Shown: positions 16,496-26,321, counted from the stretch's first letter. The stretch is 64,000 nucleotides of DNA from an uncultured Clostridia bacterium (GCA_947628755.1 CANRBC010000007.1:1-64000), one strand, 5' to 3'. A program made the numbers and translations. Notes: generated from the letters alone by a model not told the origin.

Positions 16496-17800
16496 ATGAA
16501 CTTTACAGAGATGATTATAAAAAAGAAAAACAACGGCGAGCTTAGCTCCGAGGAAATACAGTATTTTATAGACGGCGTTGTGAAGGGAACTATACCCGAC
16601 TATCAAATATCGGCTATGCTTATGGCTATATGTATAAATTCCATGAGCGCCGCAGAAACGGCAGACCTTACAAGAGCAATGACATATTCGGGAAATACCC
16701 TTGATTTGTCTGCCATAAAGGGCATAAAGACGGATAAGCACAGTACAGGCGGCGTGGGAGATACCACAACTCTTGTGCTTGCGCCCCTTACCGCATCTCT
16801 CGGTCTGCCCGTAATAAAAATGAGCGGCAGAGGACTGGGTCACACCGGCGGCACTCTTGACAAGCTGGAGTCCATACCAGGCTTTAATGTAAATGTACCT
16901 ATGGAGCAGGCTATAGAGCAGGTAAACGACATAGGCATTGCAATAATGGGTCAGACCGATGCTCTTGACCCTGCCGACAAATACCTATATGCTCTTAGGG
17001 ACGTTACGGGCACTGTTGAAAGTCTGCCCCTTATAGCCTCCAGTATAATGAGCAAAAAGCTGGCGGCAGGCTCTGACGCCATTGTGTTGGACGTAAAGAC
17101 AGGCAGCGGCGCTTTTATGAAAAACGAGGAGGATGCGACCGCTCTTGCCAAAACAATGATAAGTGCAGGCAAAAGCATGGGTAAAAGCGTAACGGCGCTT
17201 ATCACCGATATGAACGAGCCTTTGGGACTGCATATAGGCAACAGCCTTGAGGTAATAGAGGCAATAGAGATACTAAAGGGCAGAAGAGAGGGCAGGCTTA
17301 AGGAGGTATCCCTTGCTCTGGGCGCAGAAATGCTTGTGCTTGGAGGTATTGCTAAAAATACCCAACAGGGCATAAGCCTTATGGAGGAAAATATACATAA
17401 CGGAAAGGGTCTGGAAAAGTTCAGAGAGCTTATAGAGGCTCAGGGCGGAAATGTCCATGTGACAGAGGATTATTCTTTATTCCCGCAGCCCAAGGCAAAA
17501 TATGAGCTGAGAGCAGAAAAGGGCGGATATGTAAATTCTATCGACTGCTACCATATAGGCAGAGCCTCTCTCTGCACAGGCGCAGGAAGAAAAACAAAGG
17601 AAAGTCCCATAGATTATTCGGCAGGCATTATAATGAACTGCCGCGTAGGAGATAAGGTGGAAAAGGGCAGCGTTATAGCAGAAATATATGGAGCTGATAT
17701 GGAGAAATGCCTTGCAGCCGCAGATATTATAAAAAATGCCGCTGTAATTTCCCACAGCAGACCGAAAGAGAGAAGGCTTGTGTTAAAAACGCTGAAATAA
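16496..17800 (+). CDS. pdp: Pyrimidine-nucleoside phosphorylase
   Basis: Cleaves uridine or (deoxy)thymidine with phosphate in nucleoside salvage. The family signature for the phosphate and base sites is clear: KTDKHSTGGVGDTT, SGRGLGHTGGTLDKLE and KTGSGAFMK, followed by the C-terminal RAEKGGYV domain. At 434 residues from the ATG after AAGGAGGG it matches the Gram-positive Pdp length. The longer open frame to 16463 lacks a ribosome site. Specificity against thymidine phosphorylase (DeoA) cannot be settled by eye; Pdp is favoured by taxonomy. Confidence 0.93.
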   Translation: MNFTEMIIKKKNNGELSSEEIQYFIDGVVKGTIPDYQISAMLMAICINSMSAAETADLTRAMTYSGNTLDLSAIKGIKTDKHSTGGVGDTTTLVLAPLTASLGLPVIKMSGRGLGHTGGTLDKLESIPGFNVNVPMEQAIEQVNDIGIAIMGQTDALDPADKYLYALRDVTGTVESLPLIASSIMSKKLAAGSDAIVLDVKTGSGAFMKNEEDATALAKTMISAGKSMGKSVTALITDMNEPLGLHIGNSLEVIEAIEILKGRREGRLKEVSLALGAEMLVLGGIAKNTQQGISLMEENIHNGKGLEKFRELIEAQGGNVHVTEDYSLFPQPKAKYELRAEKGGYVNSIDCYHIGRASLCTGAGRKTKESPIDYSAGIIMNCRVGDKVEKGSVIAEIYGADMEKCLAAADIIKNAAVISHSRPKERRLVLKTLK

Positions 17801-17804
17801 GCAG

Positions 17805-18536
17805 GTGTATAATGTGAATGAAAGGATAAGATACAATCTTATTGACACACTGAGAGGTATTGCCTTTATAAGCATGGCAATATATCATGGGGTGTGGGAT
17901 ATGGTATATATATTCGGCAAGGATTGGGATTGGTACGGCTTGGCGTATTCCCGTATTTGGCAGCAGAGTATATGTATCGGTTTTATATTTATATCGGGCT
18001 TTTGCTTCCTTATGGGCAGAAGCGGTGTAAAAAGAGGCGTTGCAGTGCTGCTGTGCGGCGCTGTGGTTTCTCTTTTTACAAACATATTTATGCCTGAAAA
18101 TAAAATATACTTCGGCGTTCTTGTGTGCATAGGCTCATGTATGGTCGTCGCATACTTATTGAGAGAATATATAGTTAAAATAAACTGCTATGTCGGTATA
18201 TGTATTTCACTTGCCTTGTTTGTACTTTTCAAAAACGTGGACAAGGGATATATTATGGGAATAAGGCTTCCCTATTTTCTGTATAGGGGAGTTGTAATGG
18301 CTTATGTAGGCTTTCCCGAAAATATGTACAGAGGAGTTGACTATTTTTCGCTTGTACCTTGGGTATTCCTATTTTTTACAGGCATTTTTTCGTATATCGC
18401 CTTTGAAAAAAGGGATTTGCTTAAATATACAATAAGGGGAATAAGACCTCTTAGCTTTATTGGTCGCCACACCCTTGCTCTGTATATGATACACCAGCCT
18501 GTAATTTATTGCCTGCTTTGGCTTATATATAGGTGA
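17805..18536 (+). CDS. DUF1624 membrane acyltransferase-like protein
   Basis: A 243-aa integral membrane protein of the heparan-alpha-glucosaminide N-acetyltransferase-like (DUF1624) group. The signature R-x-x-x-(I/L)DxLRGIA at residues about 9-18 and the histidine in AIYHGVWD are present, followed by about seven helices and an ending RHTLALYMIHQPVIY typical of such acyltransferases. The substrate is unknown. The start is GTG at 17805, or possibly GTG at 17814 with AGGTG upstream. It follows pdp by 4 bp. Its likely terminator hairpin has been separated from it by a repeat element. Confidence 0.85.
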   Translation: MYNVNERIRYNLIDTLRGIAFISMAIYHGVWDMVYIFGKDWDWYGLAYSRIWQQSICIGFIFISGFCFLMGRSGVKRGVAVLLCGAVVSLFTNIFMPENKIYFGVLVCIGSCMVVAYLLREYIVKINCYVGICISLALFVLFKNVDKGYIMGIRLPYFLYRGVVMAYVGFPENMYRGVDYFSLVPWVFLFFTGIFSYIAFEKRDLLKYTIRGIRPLSFIGRHTLALYMIHQPVIYCLLWLIYR

Positions 18537-18570
18537 AATTTATTGAATAAGTATTTTATATCACAACTGC

Positions 18571-18591
18571 TAATCCGCCTTTGGCGGGTTA
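18571..18591. repeat. Duplicated hairpin, left copy (flanks element A)
   Basis: A palindrome with arms TAATCCGCC and GGCGGGTTA around TTT. It matches the copy at 18833-18853 in 20 of 21 bases, in the same orientation, on the other side of element A. Confidence 0.85.
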
Positions 18592-18832
18592 CAGACTGTC
18601 GAAAAAACAATATTGTGACAGTAAATATAAATTAAAATAAAGAACAGTCTGCAAAAAAGCGTCGCAGACTTTAATCCGCAGGAGGAATTCACTTCCTCCG
18701 AGGACAGGAACTTTTCTGTAATTTAGGCATTTATGCCTAAATTGCGGAAAACACGGCTGGTTCCTTCCTTAGATAACTGAAAGAAATGCCAAAAAGCATT
18801 TCTTTCAAAGTGTCGATTTTATCGACACGCTC
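18592..18832 (-). mobile_element. Hairpin-duplicating element, copy A (241 bp)
   Basis: A non-coding multi-hairpin element, read on the minus strand: a GTGTCGAT/ATCGACAC hairpin, GAAAGAAATGC/GCATTTCTTTC, AATTTAGGCAT/ATGCCTAAATT, GGAGGAA/TTCCTCC, then AGTCTGC/GCAGACT, ending in TTTTTTCGACAGTCTG. It is nearly identical to copy B at 26365-26607 apart from loops and the AT-rich segment near the right end. The termini form an imperfect inverted repeat (TGTCGATAAAA against TGTCGAAAAAA). It is flanked by two copies of the same 21-bp hairpin. Confidence 0.8.
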
Positions 18833-19404
18833 TAATCCGCCTTTGGCGGATTATTTTTTATGTCTGTGGTAAGCTCCTCTGCGTCCTTGTCGTCAAGAAG
18901 AGAGCGCAGTATATTGTCGTATATGGCGGTGACGTTTTCCTTCCAGTTTTTGCGCACCTGCTTTGCCATTTCCTTTGAAACGACGGTTACGTTAAGCTCC
19001 ATAAGAGTAAGGTCGTTTTCTATAATACAGCATTTTACAACGTACTCGTCCTTACTGTGCATAAAATAATTGGCTGAGACCTCATATTCCTTTTTTATCT
19101 GCTTTCTGTATTTGCGTACATAGGCTATTATACTGTTGCGCTTGGATTCGGGAATGAGCTTGGAAAAGACGTGTACGGTCTTCTCTCCCTCCTCCGTAAG
19201 CGTATAGTATTTATTGTTGTTTTCGCTGTATGTTTCGAGTATGCCGTTTTCCTCCATATCCGTTACATAGGTCTGGAATTCCATATAGTCCATATAGTCT
19301 ACGGCAAAGTCGTTGAGATGTCCCCATGAAAGGGGCATATCCATCTGATATAGCAAATAAAGTATAATAAGCCTGTTTTCGGCAACAAGTCTGCTTTGTT
19401 TCAT
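18832..19404 (-). CDS. DUF4364-family protein
   Basis: A 190-aa cytoplasmic protein of the DUF4364 group, found in Clostridia. The N-terminal half has a winged-helix look (LIILYLLYQMDMPLSWGHLNDF, YVTDMEENGILETY, then YYTLTEEGEKTVHVF). That arrangement resembles PadR/MarR-like regulators, so a DNA-binding role is inferred but not shown. The C-terminal half is predicted alpha/beta. The final residues NPPKAD and the stop are encoded by the hairpin flanking element A. A promoter (TTTACT/TATAAT, 17 bp) lies 40 bp upstream. Confidence 0.88.
   Translation of the reverse strand: MKQSRLVAENRLIILYLLYQMDMPLSWGHLNDFAVDYMDYMEFQTYVTDMEENGILETYSENNNKYYTLTEEGEKTVHVFSKLIPESKRNSIIAYVRKYRKQIKKEYEVSANYFMHSKDEYVVKCCIIENDLTLMELNVTVVSKEMAKQVRKNWKENVTAIYDNILRSLLDDKDAEELTTDIKNNPPKAD
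18833..18853 (+). terminator. Terminator hairpin, right copy (flanks element A)
   Basis: A perfect 9-bp stem TAATCCGCC/GGCGGATTA followed on the plus strand by TTTTTT, so it can terminate the DUF1624 transcript. It also encodes the last residues and most of the stop codon of the convergent DUF4364 gene. Confidence 0.75.
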
Positions 19405-19443
19405 AAAAGTACCCTCTCTTAAAAAATTGTCGCATTACAGAAC

Positions 19444-19472
19444 ATTATACTTTATTTTGGCATATAAGTAAA
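19444..19472 (-). promoter_or_regulatory. Sigma-A promoter of the DUF4364 gene
   Basis: On the minus strand TTTACT (19472-19467) and TATAAT (19449-19444) are exactly 17 bp apart. Confidence 0.65.
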
Positions 19473-19517
19473 CACATTGATATATAGAAAATTACGGAAA
19501 TATTTTGTGTAATATGC

Positions 19518-20444
19518 CTATTGAGTAAGCTTGCTGCCCTGAAATGAGCTTCTTTTTACAAATTCCTTTGCTATGGAGTTCAGAACACGTCTTTTGTCCA
19601 AGCTCCACCAAGGCTCAAGGAGGGTGTCCTTTTTGCCGTCGCCTGTTATCCTGTGTATAACTATATGGGGCGGTATCCTCTCAATAAGGCTGACTATGGT
19701 ATCCGTATATTCCTCGGGAGTGAAAATACGAAAGGGCTTTTTTTCGTACATGGCGCAAAGCTCAGTTCCCTTTATAATATGAAGAAGCTGTAGCTTTAAA
19801 CCCTTAGTGCCGCTATTAACGGCGAAGCTGACGGAATCCAGCATTGTTCTGAAATCCTCGCCGGGCAGTCCCAGTATAATGTGGGTGACGGTATCTATAT
19901 TCCTGTCGTTTAGCATTTTCAATGCCTTTACATAGACATCGTTTTTGTAGCATCTGTTTATGAGCCTTGCGGTGTTTTCGTCTGAGGTCTGAAGTCCCAG
20001 CTCTACGCATATATATGTTTTTTGCGAAAGCTCACAGAGATAGTCTGCTATTTCCATAGTAATGCAGTCGGGTCTTGTGGCTATGGATATTCCCCATACA
20101 TCGGGAAGAGAAGCCGCCTCCTCGTAAAGCTCTGTAAGTCTTTCAATAGGAGCATAGGTATTGGTATATGCCTGAAAATACATTATGTATTTTCCGTATC
20201 CCCATTTTTTCGCCATTTTTTCTTTCATTTCCAAATATTGCCTTGTTACGGACAGGCTGCGTTTTCCCGCAAAATCCCCCGAGCCTTTTCCGCTGCAAAA
20301 TATACAGCCTCTGTCGGAAAGCCTTCCGTCTCTGTTGGGACAAGTAAAGCCTCCGTCTATTGCCAGCTTTATTATTTTTTCGCCGAAAAGCTCTCTGTAA
20401 TAGTCGTTTACGGAATAAAAGGGGTGTTTAGGGTTTAAATACAT
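19518..20444 (-). CDS. Radical SAM protein, YtqA/TIGR01212 family
   Basis: A 308-aa radical SAM enzyme. The cluster-binding cysteines are in a spaced form (TCPNRDG, then GCIFCSGKGSGDF, about residues 37-60), the hallmark of the YtqA/YhcC group, followed by YFQAYTNTYAP, ATRPDCI, ELGLQTS and HIILGLPGE motifs. The reaction is unknown for the family, though tRNA modification has been suggested for relatives. It begins 10 bp inside the end of addA, so it is the third gene of a recD2-addA-ytqA transcript. Confidence 0.92.
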   Translation of the reverse strand: MYLNPKHPFYSVNDYYRELFGEKIIKLAIDGGFTCPNRDGRLSDRGCIFCSGKGSGDFAGKRSLSVTRQYLEMKEKMAKKWGYGKYIMYFQAYTNTYAPIERLTELYEEAASLPDVWGISIATRPDCITMEIADYLCELSQKTYICVELGLQTSDENTARLINRCYKNDVYVKALKMLNDRNIDTVTHIILGLPGEDFRTMLDSVSFAVNSGTKGLKLQLLHIIKGTELCAMYEKKPFRIFTPEEYTDTIVSLIERIPPHIVIHRITGDGKKDTLLEPWWSLDKRRVLNSIAKEFVKRSSFQGSKLTQ

Positions 20445-23400
20445 AGTATCTCACTATCCTCGTACAGGGAATAAATAATTGCTTCCTCTACCTTTTTGCC
20501 TGTGCTTTGCTCAATGGCTCTTTTATACAGTTCAAGCTGTATGCGGTATTTTTTCACAAGTGTTTCCGTATTATGGTTCGGCACATAGTCTGTCTTGTAG
20601 TCCACAAGCACTATATGGTCGCCCTCTGTAAAATACAAATCTATAATGCCGTGTACTATTATATCCGTATCGGTATCGTACCTGTCGCCGTATAATTCCC
20701 TTGAGCTTATCTGCATAACAAAGGGTGCTTCCTTGTATATGCCCTCGGAATGCTGTATCCTTTTATACAGAGGAGAATCTATAAAGCGGCATAGCTTTGT
20801 GATATTTATTGTACTTATTTCCTCGGAGGAAAGAATATTTCTGTCCTTGAGAGAAATCAGGAGCTTTTTTATATCCTCCTCGCCCTTGACAGCTTTAAAG
20901 TCTATATGCTCCAGAACGCTGTGATATGCCGTGCCTCTTTCGGCGGCGCTTACGCTGCTTATTTCCCCATCAAGTACGGGAAGCTCTGAGGAGCTGCCGC
21001 TATAATAATAATAATGTGTATCCTCGTCCTCCTCGGCTTTCATTCTCTTTATTTCGGAAATAGAAATCTTGGAGGGTATTGCGTGAAGCTCGTTGTAGGG
21101 ATAAGCAAAGCATATATTTTTATAAAGCTCCGCATTTTTTTCGGCTTCTGTGGGTATTAGGAATTCTGCTGGCATTTCAGCGGCATTTTCAGAGCTGTCA
21201 ATACAAAGCTCATATATTTCTTGGGGAGTTATTATACTGTCCTCTATATATCTGTCAGCCACGTATTTTTCCTTGCGCACAAGAGCCATAAGTATCCAGA
21301 GCATTCTGTTCTGATTGACTGAAAGCAGTGATGAGGGCAGCGCTCTTTCCTTCCTGTCCTTTAAATATCCGAAGCCGTTGAGCTTCTCCGCTGCCTTTGA
21401 CACAGAGCCTATAAGCACTAGCTTCTCCTTTGCCCTTGTGAGAGCGACATACAACAGACGCATCTCCTCGGACAAAAGCTCGTTTGCGCTTTTCAGTCTT
21501 AGGAGAGTGTAGGGCAGGGATACGGTTCTTGTGCGGTATTCGGCGTCAAGGTGCTTTGCCGCTATGCCGTAGCTTCTGTCTATAAGAAGCTCATCGCTCA
21601 AATCCCTTTTGTTAAAGCGCTTGTCAAGCTCAGGCACAAATACTACAGGAAATTCAAGTCCCTTGCTGCCGTGTATTGTCATTATCCTTACGGCATCCTC
21701 CCCCTGGGATACGGGAGAGGTCTGCTGTACCGACATTTCATTAAGATATTCCAGAAGCCTTGTAATATTAAAGCCTTGATTTTTCTCGAAGTCGCTTACC
21801 GCCTCGCGGAATGCCTTGAGATTAGCTTGACGCAGCTCTCCGTTTTCGAGTATTCCGCAGTAGTTGTAAAAGTCCGTATCGTCATATATTTTTGTAATAA
21901 GCGCGGATATAGTGTTGTTTCTTGCAAATTCTCTGAATTGGGAAATATCTCCCATAAATTTTTTCAGCTTATGGGAAAGCTCGTCGTCAAAAGTATTTAT
22001 GTAGCCTTGCACAGCCTTGTAAAAAAGCCTTTCCTCGGAATTTATTCTTATTGCGGCAAGCTGATTGCTGTCAAAAGAATACAGTGGAGATGTAAGCACT
22101 TGTATTACATACAAATCCTGGAGAGGATTGTCTATTATGCCGAGCAGAGCGATTATCGTACCGACCTCGTAGGTCTGCACAAGAGGGCTGCCCTTTCTGT
22201 CTACTGCCGCAGGAATACCTCTATCCATAAGAGCAAAGGCATACTCCTCCGCATGATTTCTGTCCTTAAGAAGTATGGCTATATCTCTTGGGCGCAGAGG
22301 CACATATTCTCCCGATTGCATATCGTACACCTTATGCTCTTTGAGCATACGGGATATTCTGTGCGCCACAAGGAGAGGTCCGCACATATTGTTGGGTATA
22401 GGAGAGTCCTCGCCCGGGGAGGGCATATCAATTATATATATCTCCGTATTGTCCTTGTCGTATTGAGGATATGGAGCTTTGGCGTAAAGAGCCGCCTTTT
22501 CGTCGTAGTTTACCTCTCCCAGCTCCTTGCTCATAAGCTGATAAAACAAAAAATTACAGCTTTCCAGTACGCTTGCTCTTGAACGGTAGTTCTCGGAAAG
22601 GGGTATAAGTACGTTTTTTGCATTTATATCTGTGTTGTAGCTGTCGTATTTATCTGCGAATATTTCAGGCGTCGCCATTCTGAATCGGTATATTGCCTGC
22701 TTTATATCGCCTACCATAAACATATTGTTTACGCCTCTTTCATGGCGTGAAACGGCAGTAAGTATTTCCTCCTGCAGATAATTGCTGTCCTGATACTCGT
22801 CTATTATTATTTCATAAAACTGCTCCTGCAGCTCTCTTGCGGTATCCGTAGTGCTGCCGTCGTCGTTTCTAAGTATATTAAGGCAGGTATGCTCTATATC
22901 GCTGAATTCCGCAATCTGCTCTTCTATTTTCCTGTTGTAGAACATTTCCGAAAACTCTTTTACAGTATCGATAAGCTCTCTCATTAAAGGAGCCTGTATT
23001 TTTTCAATAGCGTCGGCGGTTTCCTCATCATAAGGGAAAAGAGAAGAATTGACCTTCTTCGCTGAATATATTTCGCCTATTATACCCTTGAATGCAGCTC
23101 TTAAAGAGTTGATTGCCTCCACGATCTCTCTCGGTACTGTGGACTTTTTGTCTGCTGCGGAACGGGCATATACAATATTTGAAATATAGTCCTTAAAATC
23201 GCTGTCTATACCCCTGCCGCACTTTTCAATAAGCGTGTCTATAATAGCCTTGTCGCTGTTTTCCGCCAGTATAAGCACTCTTTCAAGAGCCTTGTGGTAT
23301 CCGCCGCTTTCCCTGTAAAGGCGCAGGGCTGTTTCGTATATTTCCTTTGCATGGGACAGCTTTCTGAGTATTTCCTTTTGCAGAATTTCACCCCATACAG

Positions 23401-24052
23401 AGGAATAAATACCTCCCTCGCTGTCCTCATACATTTTGCGGCATTCCTCAAGCCATTTGAAAGGGTAGGGCTGAGAGCAGGAGTAGTCGTATAGTGAATA
23501 TATACAGTCCTCAAGACCGCTGTCCGAATACTGAGGGGAGAAATAATCGGAAAGAGCTATAAATTCCTCCCTTGCCTCGCCGTATTTTTTTTCAAGAAGC
23601 TCCTCAAGGACTTCTTTTTTAATACGCGCCGTTTCATCGGAGGTAACTGTTCTGAAATTAGGGTCCAGGTCTACAAGGTGAAAGCTGCGCTTCACTACCA
23701 TGGCGCAGAAGGAGTCTATTGTGGTGATATATGACTTATTCAGAAGTATAAGCTGCTTCTGAAGATGCGCCATAAGCTCGTTATTGCAGCCTTTACTCAG
23801 ACCCTCCTCCCGTATTGCTTCGTTTATGGCTCTGCCTATTCTTTCCCGCATTTCCGCCGCCGCCTTATTGGTAAATGTAACAATAAGAAGATTGTCTATA
23901 TTTATTTTGCTGTTTAAGTCCTTAAGCATGGACATAACCCTCTGAACGAGCACATAGGTTTTGCCAGAGCCTGCCGCGGCGCTTACAAGTACGTTTTTAT
24001 TTCTTATATTTATTGCCAGAGCCTGTCCGGTACTGGGAGATAGATTGGGCAT
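20435..24052 (-). CDS. addA: AddA helicase-nuclease subunit
   Basis: The helicase/nuclease subunit of the AddAB complex, which processes double-strand breaks for recombination. UvrD-type motifs run from Walker A SAAAGSGKTYVLVQRV (about residue 30) through IDEYQDSN and VGDIKQAIYRFR to IMTIHGSKGLEFPVVF and LYVALTRAKEKL. The C-terminal RecB-like nuclease shows GTAYHSVLEHIDF and the catalytic LVDYKTDYV. At about 1205 residues it is full length. The ATG at 24052 follows AAGGTGA. addB, usually adjacent, is absent on both sides: recD2 is upstream and a radical SAM gene downstream. Confidence 0.96.
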   Translation of the reverse strand: MPNLSPSTGQALAINIRNKNVLVSAAAGSGKTYVLVQRVMSMLKDLNSKINIDNLLIVTFTNKAAAEMRERIGRAINEAIREEGLSKGCNNELMAHLQKQLILLNKSYITTIDSFCAMVVKRSFHLVDLDPNFRTVTSDETARIKKEVLEELLEKKYGEAREEFIALSDYFSPQYSDSGLEDCIYSLYDYSCSQPYPFKWLEECRKMYEDSEGGIYSSVWGEILQKEILRKLSHAKEIYETALRLYRESGGYHKALERVLILAENSDKAIIDTLIEKCGRGIDSDFKDYISNIVYARSAADKKSTVPREIVEAINSLRAAFKGIIGEIYSAKKVNSSLFPYDEETADAIEKIQAPLMRELIDTVKEFSEMFYNRKIEEQIAEFSDIEHTCLNILRNDDGSTTDTARELQEQFYEIIIDEYQDSNYLQEEILTAVSRHERGVNNMFMVGDIKQAIYRFRMATPEIFADKYDSYNTDINAKNVLIPLSENYRSRASVLESCNFLFYQLMSKELGEVNYDEKAALYAKAPYPQYDKDNTEIYIIDMPSPGEDSPIPNNMCGPLLVAHRISRMLKEHKVYDMQSGEYVPLRPRDIAILLKDRNHAEEYAFALMDRGIPAAVDRKGSPLVQTYEVGTIIALLGIIDNPLQDLYVIQVLTSPLYSFDSNQLAAIRINSEERLFYKAVQGYINTFDDELSHKLKKFMGDISQFREFARNNTISALITKIYDDTDFYNYCGILENGELRQANLKAFREAVSDFEKNQGFNITRLLEYLNEMSVQQTSPVSQGEDAVRIMTIHGSKGLEFPVVFVPELDKRFNKRDLSDELLIDRSYGIAAKHLDAEYRTRTVSLPYTLLRLKSANELLSEEMRLLYVALTRAKEKLVLIGSVSKAAEKLNGFGYLKDRKERALPSSLLSVNQNRMLWILMALVRKEKYVADRYIEDSIITPQEIYELCIDSSENAAEMPAEFLIPTEAEKNAELYKNICFAYPYNELHAIPSKISISEIKRMKAEEDEDTHYYYYSGSSSELPVLDGEISSVSAAERGTAYHSVLEHIDFKAVKGEEDIKKLLISLKDRNILSSEEISTINITKLCRFIDSPLYKRIQHSEGIYKEAPFVMQISSRELYGDRYDTDTDIIVHGIIDLYFTEGDHIVLVDYKTDYVPNHNTETLVKKYRIQLELYKRAIEQSTGKKVEEAIIYSLYEDSEILCI

Positions 24053-24067
24053 ACAGTTCACCTTCTT

Positions 24068-26308
24068 TTATTTTTCCTCGGCAAATTCAGCAAATTCCTT
24101 TAGCTTAACGCAAAGGGCGGTATATCTGTCCACTTCTCTGTTGTTATCCACCATTCTGAATATGGTTTCGGGAGAGCCTGCCGTTACAGCAAGCTCCTTT
24201 GCTCTTGTAAGTCCCGTATATAGCAGATTCCTGCTCATGAGCATATCCGGACCGCTGAGAAGAGGCATTACTATGGCCTTGTACTCGCTGCCCTGACTTT
24301 TGTGTATTGTAACGGCGTAGCTCAGCTCGACCTCGTCCATTTGAGAAAAGTCGTAGTGTACTACTTTGTTTTCGTCAAATACCACTTCTATATATTCGTT
24401 TATATTGTCAATGTATGTTATTATGCCCTCGTCGCCGTTGAAGATTCCCACTCCGTCTGTAATATCGCCGTTTTTACCGACTATTTTCCACTCTATATTA
24501 TAGTTGTTTTTTATCTGCATTACCTTGTCTCCCTCGCGGAAAACGGTTTTTCTGAGCTGCTTTTCTCTTTTCTGTGGAGATGGGGGATTAAGAGCATCCT
24601 GAAGTATGGAATTCAGATTTACGACGCCAAGAGGGGATTTCCTCATGGGAGTAAGCACCTGTATATCTCTTGGTTCGCATTTGAGATACTTAGGCAGTCT
24701 TACGGAAACAAGGCTTACTATAAGTGATTGAAGCTCGGTCGTGTTATAGCGCTTCATAAAGAAAAAGTCCTTGTTTTTCTCGGTAAGGTCGGGATATTCT
24801 CCCCTGTTTATTTTGTGGGCGTTTGTTACAATGGCGCTTTCCTGCGCCTGTCTGAATATCTCCGTAAGCCTTGCGACCTTTATTACTCCAGAGTTTATAA
24901 TATCCTTAAGCACATTTCCCGGACCTACCGAGGGCAGCTGATTGCTGTCGCCTACCAGTATAAGCCTTGTGCCGTGGGGTATAGCCTTAAGAAGAGAGTG
25001 CATAAGCGTAATATCCACCATAGAGCTTTCGTCTATTATCACAACATCGGTCTCAAGAGGGTTATCCTCATTTTTTTCAAAGGTCTGGTTACGCGAATCC
25101 TCGTTGATAAAGCTGATGCCAAGAAGCCTGTGTATAGTCTGCGCCCTATGTCCCGTCGCCTCCTCCATTCTCTTGGCGGCTCTGCCCGTAGGCGCAGCCA
25201 GCTCTATATCAAGTCCCTCTGCCTCGCAAAGCCTTATTATAGCGTTTATAATAGTGGTCTTGCCTGTTCCCGGCCCTCCTGTTATTACAAGGACGCCGTT
25301 TTCCATAGCCTGCCTTATGGCGTCTCTTTGCTGGGGCACGAACGTTATGTTCTCAGCGCTTTCAAGAGCGTCTATTTCGCTGTCATAGTTATATATGCCC
25401 GCCGCGTCTGTGTCGCTTAGCTCATAGAGCTTTCTGGCAGTATAGCTTTCCGCATAGAAAAAGAAATTGAGATATACGTTTGTACCATCGGGTCTTCTGT
25501 CCAGCCAAATATAGTTTTCTATGTGCATAGAGGTCATTTCATTGTCTATAACCTCGTGGGATATGCCCAGAAGCTCCGCCGCGTTTTCAATAAGCAGACC
25601 GTAGGGCAGATATACATGACCGTTGCCTGCCGCCTGGTTCAGAACATACTTTACGCCTGCTCTTATTCTGAAAGGAGAATCCTTGGCTATACCTACATTT
25701 GCGGCTATACTGTCGGCTATTTTAAAGCCTATGCCGAATATATCCTCTGCAAGAGCGTAAGGATTTTTGGTGACTACCTCTATGGTTCTTTCCTTGTATC
25801 TTTTGTATATCTTAAGAGCGTATGTGGGGGAAATGCCGTATTCTCCAAGAAAAAGCATAGCCCGTCTTTCCTCTGCCTTTTCCTTGTAAAGCTCGCCTAT
25901 TGTCATTGCCTTTTCCTTGCTTATACCCCTTATTTCCGCAAGTCTTTCCGGCTCAAGGTCCATTATGCTGAGAGTATTCTTGCCAAAGCGCTCTATTATC
26001 TTTTTTGCTATCTTAGGACCGATACCCTTTATTATACCGCTTGCAAGATACAGCTCTATGGCTCTTTCGGTTTTGGGCATAGTCTTTTCAAATACCTCTA
26101 CATTTATCTGCTCTCCGTAGAAATGATGATTTACCACACTTCCCGTTATCTTTACGCTTTCCCCTTGATTGACGGCGGGAATATAGCCGACGCAGGTTAT
26201 TTCACCGTCGGGGTCGTTATCATCTGTAATTGTAAATACGGCATATCCGTTGTCGGGGTTGTAGAATGTGACCTTTTCCACAGTACCCTCCACAGTCAAT
26301 GCTTTCAT
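24068..26308 (-). CDS. recD2: RecD2-type 5'-3' DNA helicase
   Basis: A superfamily 1B helicase. The N-terminal OB-like domain (TVEGTVEKVTFYNPDNGYAVF) and helix-hairpin-helix region (IKGIGPKIAKKI, then LAEIRGISKEKA) are typical of RecD2 rather than of RecBCD RecD. Walker A is ITGGPGTGKTTI (about 340-351); later motifs are DVVIIDESSMVD, LVGDSNQLPSVG and YAVTIHKSQGSEY. The ATG at 26308 lies five bases after GAAGGTG. The upstream sequence is one copy of a 43-bp palindrome that flanks element B, so the element sits in this gene's leader. AddA follows 15 bp later. Confidence 0.95.
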   Translation of the reverse strand: MKALTVEGTVEKVTFYNPDNGYAVFTITDDNDPDGEITCVGYIPAVNQGESVKITGSVVNHHFYGEQINVEVFEKTMPKTERAIELYLASGIIKGIGPKIAKKIIERFGKNTLSIMDLEPERLAEIRGISKEKAMTIGELYKEKAEERRAMLFLGEYGISPTYALKIYKRYKERTIEVVTKNPYALAEDIFGIGFKIADSIAANVGIAKDSPFRIRAGVKYVLNQAAGNGHVYLPYGLLIENAAELLGISHEVIDNEMTSMHIENYIWLDRRPDGTNVYLNFFFYAESYTARKLYELSDTDAAGIYNYDSEIDALESAENITFVPQQRDAIRQAMENGVLVITGGPGTGKTTIINAIIRLCEAEGLDIELAAPTGRAAKRMEEATGHRAQTIHRLLGISFINEDSRNQTFEKNEDNPLETDVVIIDESSMVDITLMHSLLKAIPHGTRLILVGDSNQLPSVGPGNVLKDIINSGVIKVARLTEIFRQAQESAIVTNAHKINRGEYPDLTEKNKDFFFMKRYNTTELQSLIVSLVSVRLPKYLKCEPRDIQVLTPMRKSPLGVVNLNSILQDALNPPSPQKREKQLRKTVFREGDKVMQIKNNYNIEWKIVGKNGDITDGVGIFNGDEGIITYIDNINEYIEVVFDENKVVHYDFSQMDEVELSYAVTIHKSQGSEYKAIVMPLLSGPDMLMSRNLLYTGLTRAKELAVTAGSPETIFRMVDNNREVDRYTALCVKLKEFAEFAEEK

Positions 26309-26321
26309 ATTCTTCACCTTC

